From positions 1,369,001 to 1,433,000 of the forward strand of contig NZ_CP041982.1 of assembly GCF_014522305.1 (NCBI RefSeq): a stretch of DNA of 64,000 bases, written 5' to 3'. Numbering within the stretch: the first letter of the stretch is position 1; every line of letters begins with the position of its first letter. Made by a program: the position numbers and the translations under genes. Positions 62,244 to 64,000 of the stretch are shown here, piece after piece. The notes under the pieces were generated by a model. The model saw only the letters and a program-made list of their open reading frames with translations. It searched no databases and was not told the DNA's origin. Origin of the DNA: Lactobacillus sp. PV034. Its GTDB lineage: Bacteria > Bacillota > Bacilli > Lactobacillales > Lactobacillaceae.

Positions 62244-64000
62244 ATGAAAAATAGAAGAAATAGACTGCTTTCTAACGGCCTTTTCTATATTTTGGTTTTC
62301 GTGATCCTCTTGGGAGGAATTAATTGGTTTGTCGGTGGTTCCGGCAATAGTGGTTCCTCTGAAAATATTAGTTATTCGACCTTGGTAAAGGAGTTGAATA
62401 ACGGTAAAGTCAAGAGTATCAACATTCAACCAGCAAATGGTGTATATACTGTTACTGGTACTTATAAAAAAGCTGAAACAGCTAAAAATTCTCAGAATAA
62501 TAATTTAGACTTCTTTGGTGGTGCCAAAAATAATAGTAAAGTTACTAATTTTAGTACTACCATGCTTCAAAATGATTCCATGGTTAAAAATGTATCAAAT
62601 CTTGCACAAAAGAATGGTACAAAAATTTCTAACCAGGGAGAATCACAAACAGGTACTTGGATATCTACGTTAGTTATGCTTGTGCCAACTTTGATTTTTA
62701 TCGTCTTACTTTGGATGATGATGAACCAAGGTGGTCAAGGTGGACGTGGTGGTGTCATGAACTTTGGTAAGTCCAAAGTTAAGCCACAAGATCCCAAGAA
62801 GAACAAGGTTCGTTTTTCAGATGTTGCCGGTGAAGAAGAAGAAAAACAAGAACTTGTGGAAATTGTTGAATTTTTAAAGAATCCAACCAAATACACTAAG
62901 TTAGGGGCAAGAATACCAGCTGGTGTTCTTTTAGAGGGTCCTCCCGGAACTGGTAAGACTTTACTAGCTCGTGCTGTTGCTGGTGAAGCTGGCGTACCAT
63001 TCTACTCAATTTCTGGATCAGATTTCGTAGAAATGTTCGTTGGTGTTGGTGCTTCTCGTGTACGTGATCTTTTTGAAACTGCTAAAAAGAATGCGCCAAG
63101 TATTATCTTCATCGATGAAATTGATGCCGTCGGTCGTAAACGTGGCAATGGTATGGGCGGTGGACACGATGAACGTGAACAAACCTTAAACCAATTGCTA
63201 GTTGAAATGGATGGTTTTGACGGTGACGAAGGTGTAATCGTAATGGCCGCTACTAACCGTTCTGACGTACTTGATCCTGCCTTGTTACGTCCAGGTCGTT
63301 TTGACCGTAAAGTTTTAGTTGGTCGTCCAGATGTTAAGGGTCGTGAAGCTATCTTGAAAGTTCACGCTCGTAACAAGCCATTAGCTTCTGATGTCGATTT
63401 GAAAGAAGTTGCGCGTCAAACTCCAGGCTTTGTAGGAGCTGATCTCGAAAACGTCTTAAATGAAGCTGCCTTAGTTGCTGCTCGCCGTGATAAAAAAGAA
63501 ATTACTGCTTCTGACATTGATGAAGCTGAAGATCGTGTAATTGCAGGCCCAGCTAAGAAGGATACTGTAATTTCTGCCGCTGAAAGAAAACGTGTGGCAT
63601 ATCACGAAGCTGGACACGCAATTGTTGGTTTAGTTTTAAGTGATTCTAGAACAGTTAGAAAAGTTACCATCGTTCCTCGTGGTCGTGCTGGTGGATACAA
63701 CATTATGCTTCCTAAGGAAGATCAAAACTTGTTAACTAAGAAGCAATTAATGGAACAAGTTGCTGGTTTAATGGGTGGTCGTGCCGGTGAAGAAGTTGTC
63801 GTTGGTGATAAATCAACTGGTGCTTCAAATGACTTTGAACAGGCAACTAATATTGCTCGTGGTATGGTAACTCAATATGGTATGACTGATGTTGGTATGA
63901 CCGAACTTGAATCACCAAGTCAGCAAAATGAATTTGGTGCAAGATCATACAGTGAAGCTACTGCTGCTAAAATTGATGAAGCAGTTAAGAATATCTTAGA
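62244..64000 (+). CDS. ftsH: FtsH membrane protease, 3' end outside window
   Basis: Runs off the right edge with no stop; at least 585 residues. Two membrane helices (about 12-30 and 130-150) enclose an extracytoplasmic domain; then the AAA+ core with Walker [21 protein letters not shown] and second-region-of-homology [19 protein letters not shown], and the zinc protease motif HEAGHA. It degrades unassembled membrane proteins and stress regulators. GGAGG is 6 bases upstream. Confidence 0.95.
   Translation, partial: MKNRRNRLLSNGLFYILVFVILLGGINWFVGGSGNSGSSENISYSTLVKELNNGKVKSINIQPANGVYTVTGTYKKAETAKNSQNNNLDFFGGAKNNSKVTNFSTTMLQNDSMVKNVSNLAQKNGTKISNQGESQTGTWISTLVMLVPTLIFIVLLWMMMNQGGQGGRGGVMNFGKSKVKPQDPKKNKVRFSDVAGEEEEKQELVEIVEFLKNPTKYTKLGARIPAGVLLEGPPGTGKTLLARAVAGEAGVPFYSISGSDFVEMFVGVGASRVRDLFETAKKNAPSIIFIDEIDAVGRKRGNGMGGGHDEREQTLNQLLVEMDGFDGDEGVIVMAATNRSDVLDPALLRPGRFDRKVLVGRPDVKGREAILKVHARNKPLASDVDLKEVARQTPGFVGADLENVLNEAALVAARRDKKEITASDIDEAEDRVIAGPAKKDTVISAAERKRVAYHEAGHAIVGLVLSDSRTVRKVTIVPRGRAGGYNIMLPKEDQNLLTKKQLMEQVAGLMGGRAGEEVVVGDKSTGASNDFEQATNIARGMVTQYGMTDVGMTELESPSQQNEFGARSYSEATAAKIDEAVKNIL

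Overview
The window is low-GC, AT-rich DNA with tightly packed genes on both strands, strong AGGAGG-type ribosome binding sites, several TTG/GTG starts and many short U-tailed hairpin terminators. Protein content (L-lactate dehydrogenase, PepD-type dipeptidase, BceAB-like exporter, PnuC, TrpXYZ, MscL, a surface NlpC/P60 hydrolase and an ftsH-tilS-divIC-mfd-pth cluster) points to a Lactobacillus of the gasseri/johnsonii group. This is inferred from gene content and codon style, not from a database match. No phage, insertion sequence, CRISPR array, tRNA or rRNA was seen.

Layout: (1) 0.1-3.5 kb: an ABC-F ATPase, a split ThrE-type exporter and a probable small structured RNA. (2) 3.5-5.5 kb: an orphan protein and a NrdI/NrdF-like pair in which the NrdF homologue has lost five of six metal ligands. 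(3) 5.6-15.5 kb: envelope genes (Wzy/WaaL-type membrane protein, NlpC/P60 hydrolase behind a WalR-like box, a frameshifted L,D-transpeptidase, a TcaA-like protein), HflX and an amino-acid antiporter. (4) 15.7-22 kb: a BceAB-like exporter, a phosphatase, two SnoaL-like paralogues (the second out of frame at an A7 tract), an ExoA paralogue with altered catalytic residues and a matrixin-like protease. (5) 22-30 kb: HelD, a MerR/EmrB drug-efflux pair with phased operator repeats, an SGNH esterase, a shortened CoaA, EF-P and MscL. (6) 30-34.6 kb: PnuC behind a large inverted repeat, then two PAS-domain proteins flanking a DEDDh exonuclease-BRCT protein. The PAS proteins end in flavinylation-like motifs. 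A frameshifted LtrA-family gene follows. (7) 34.6-45.8 kb: redox, nuclease, kinase and serine-hydrolase genes, a TetR-MMPL pair with tandem operators, a TVP38 protein and PepD. (8) 45.8-49 kb: the trpXYZ transporter behind a leader carrying a Trp-containing mini-ORF and two terminators, then rpmE2. (9) 49-64 kb: the conserved housekeeping block murF, cshA, acpS, alr, a c-di-AMP-type CBS protein, ldh, pth, mfd, S4 protein, divIC, S1 protein, tilS and the 5' part of ftsH, which runs off the window.

The observations most worth following are the PAS proteins with repeated DxxSGA[T/S] tails (possible covalent FMN carriers in the cytosol), the metal-ligand-less NrdF beside NrdI, the trp transporter leader, the 21-bp-phased repeats in the MerR/MFS promoter, and three genes broken by apparent single-base shifts. 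Two of these shifts fall in A/T runs and could be sequencing errors, decay or translational/transcriptional slippage.
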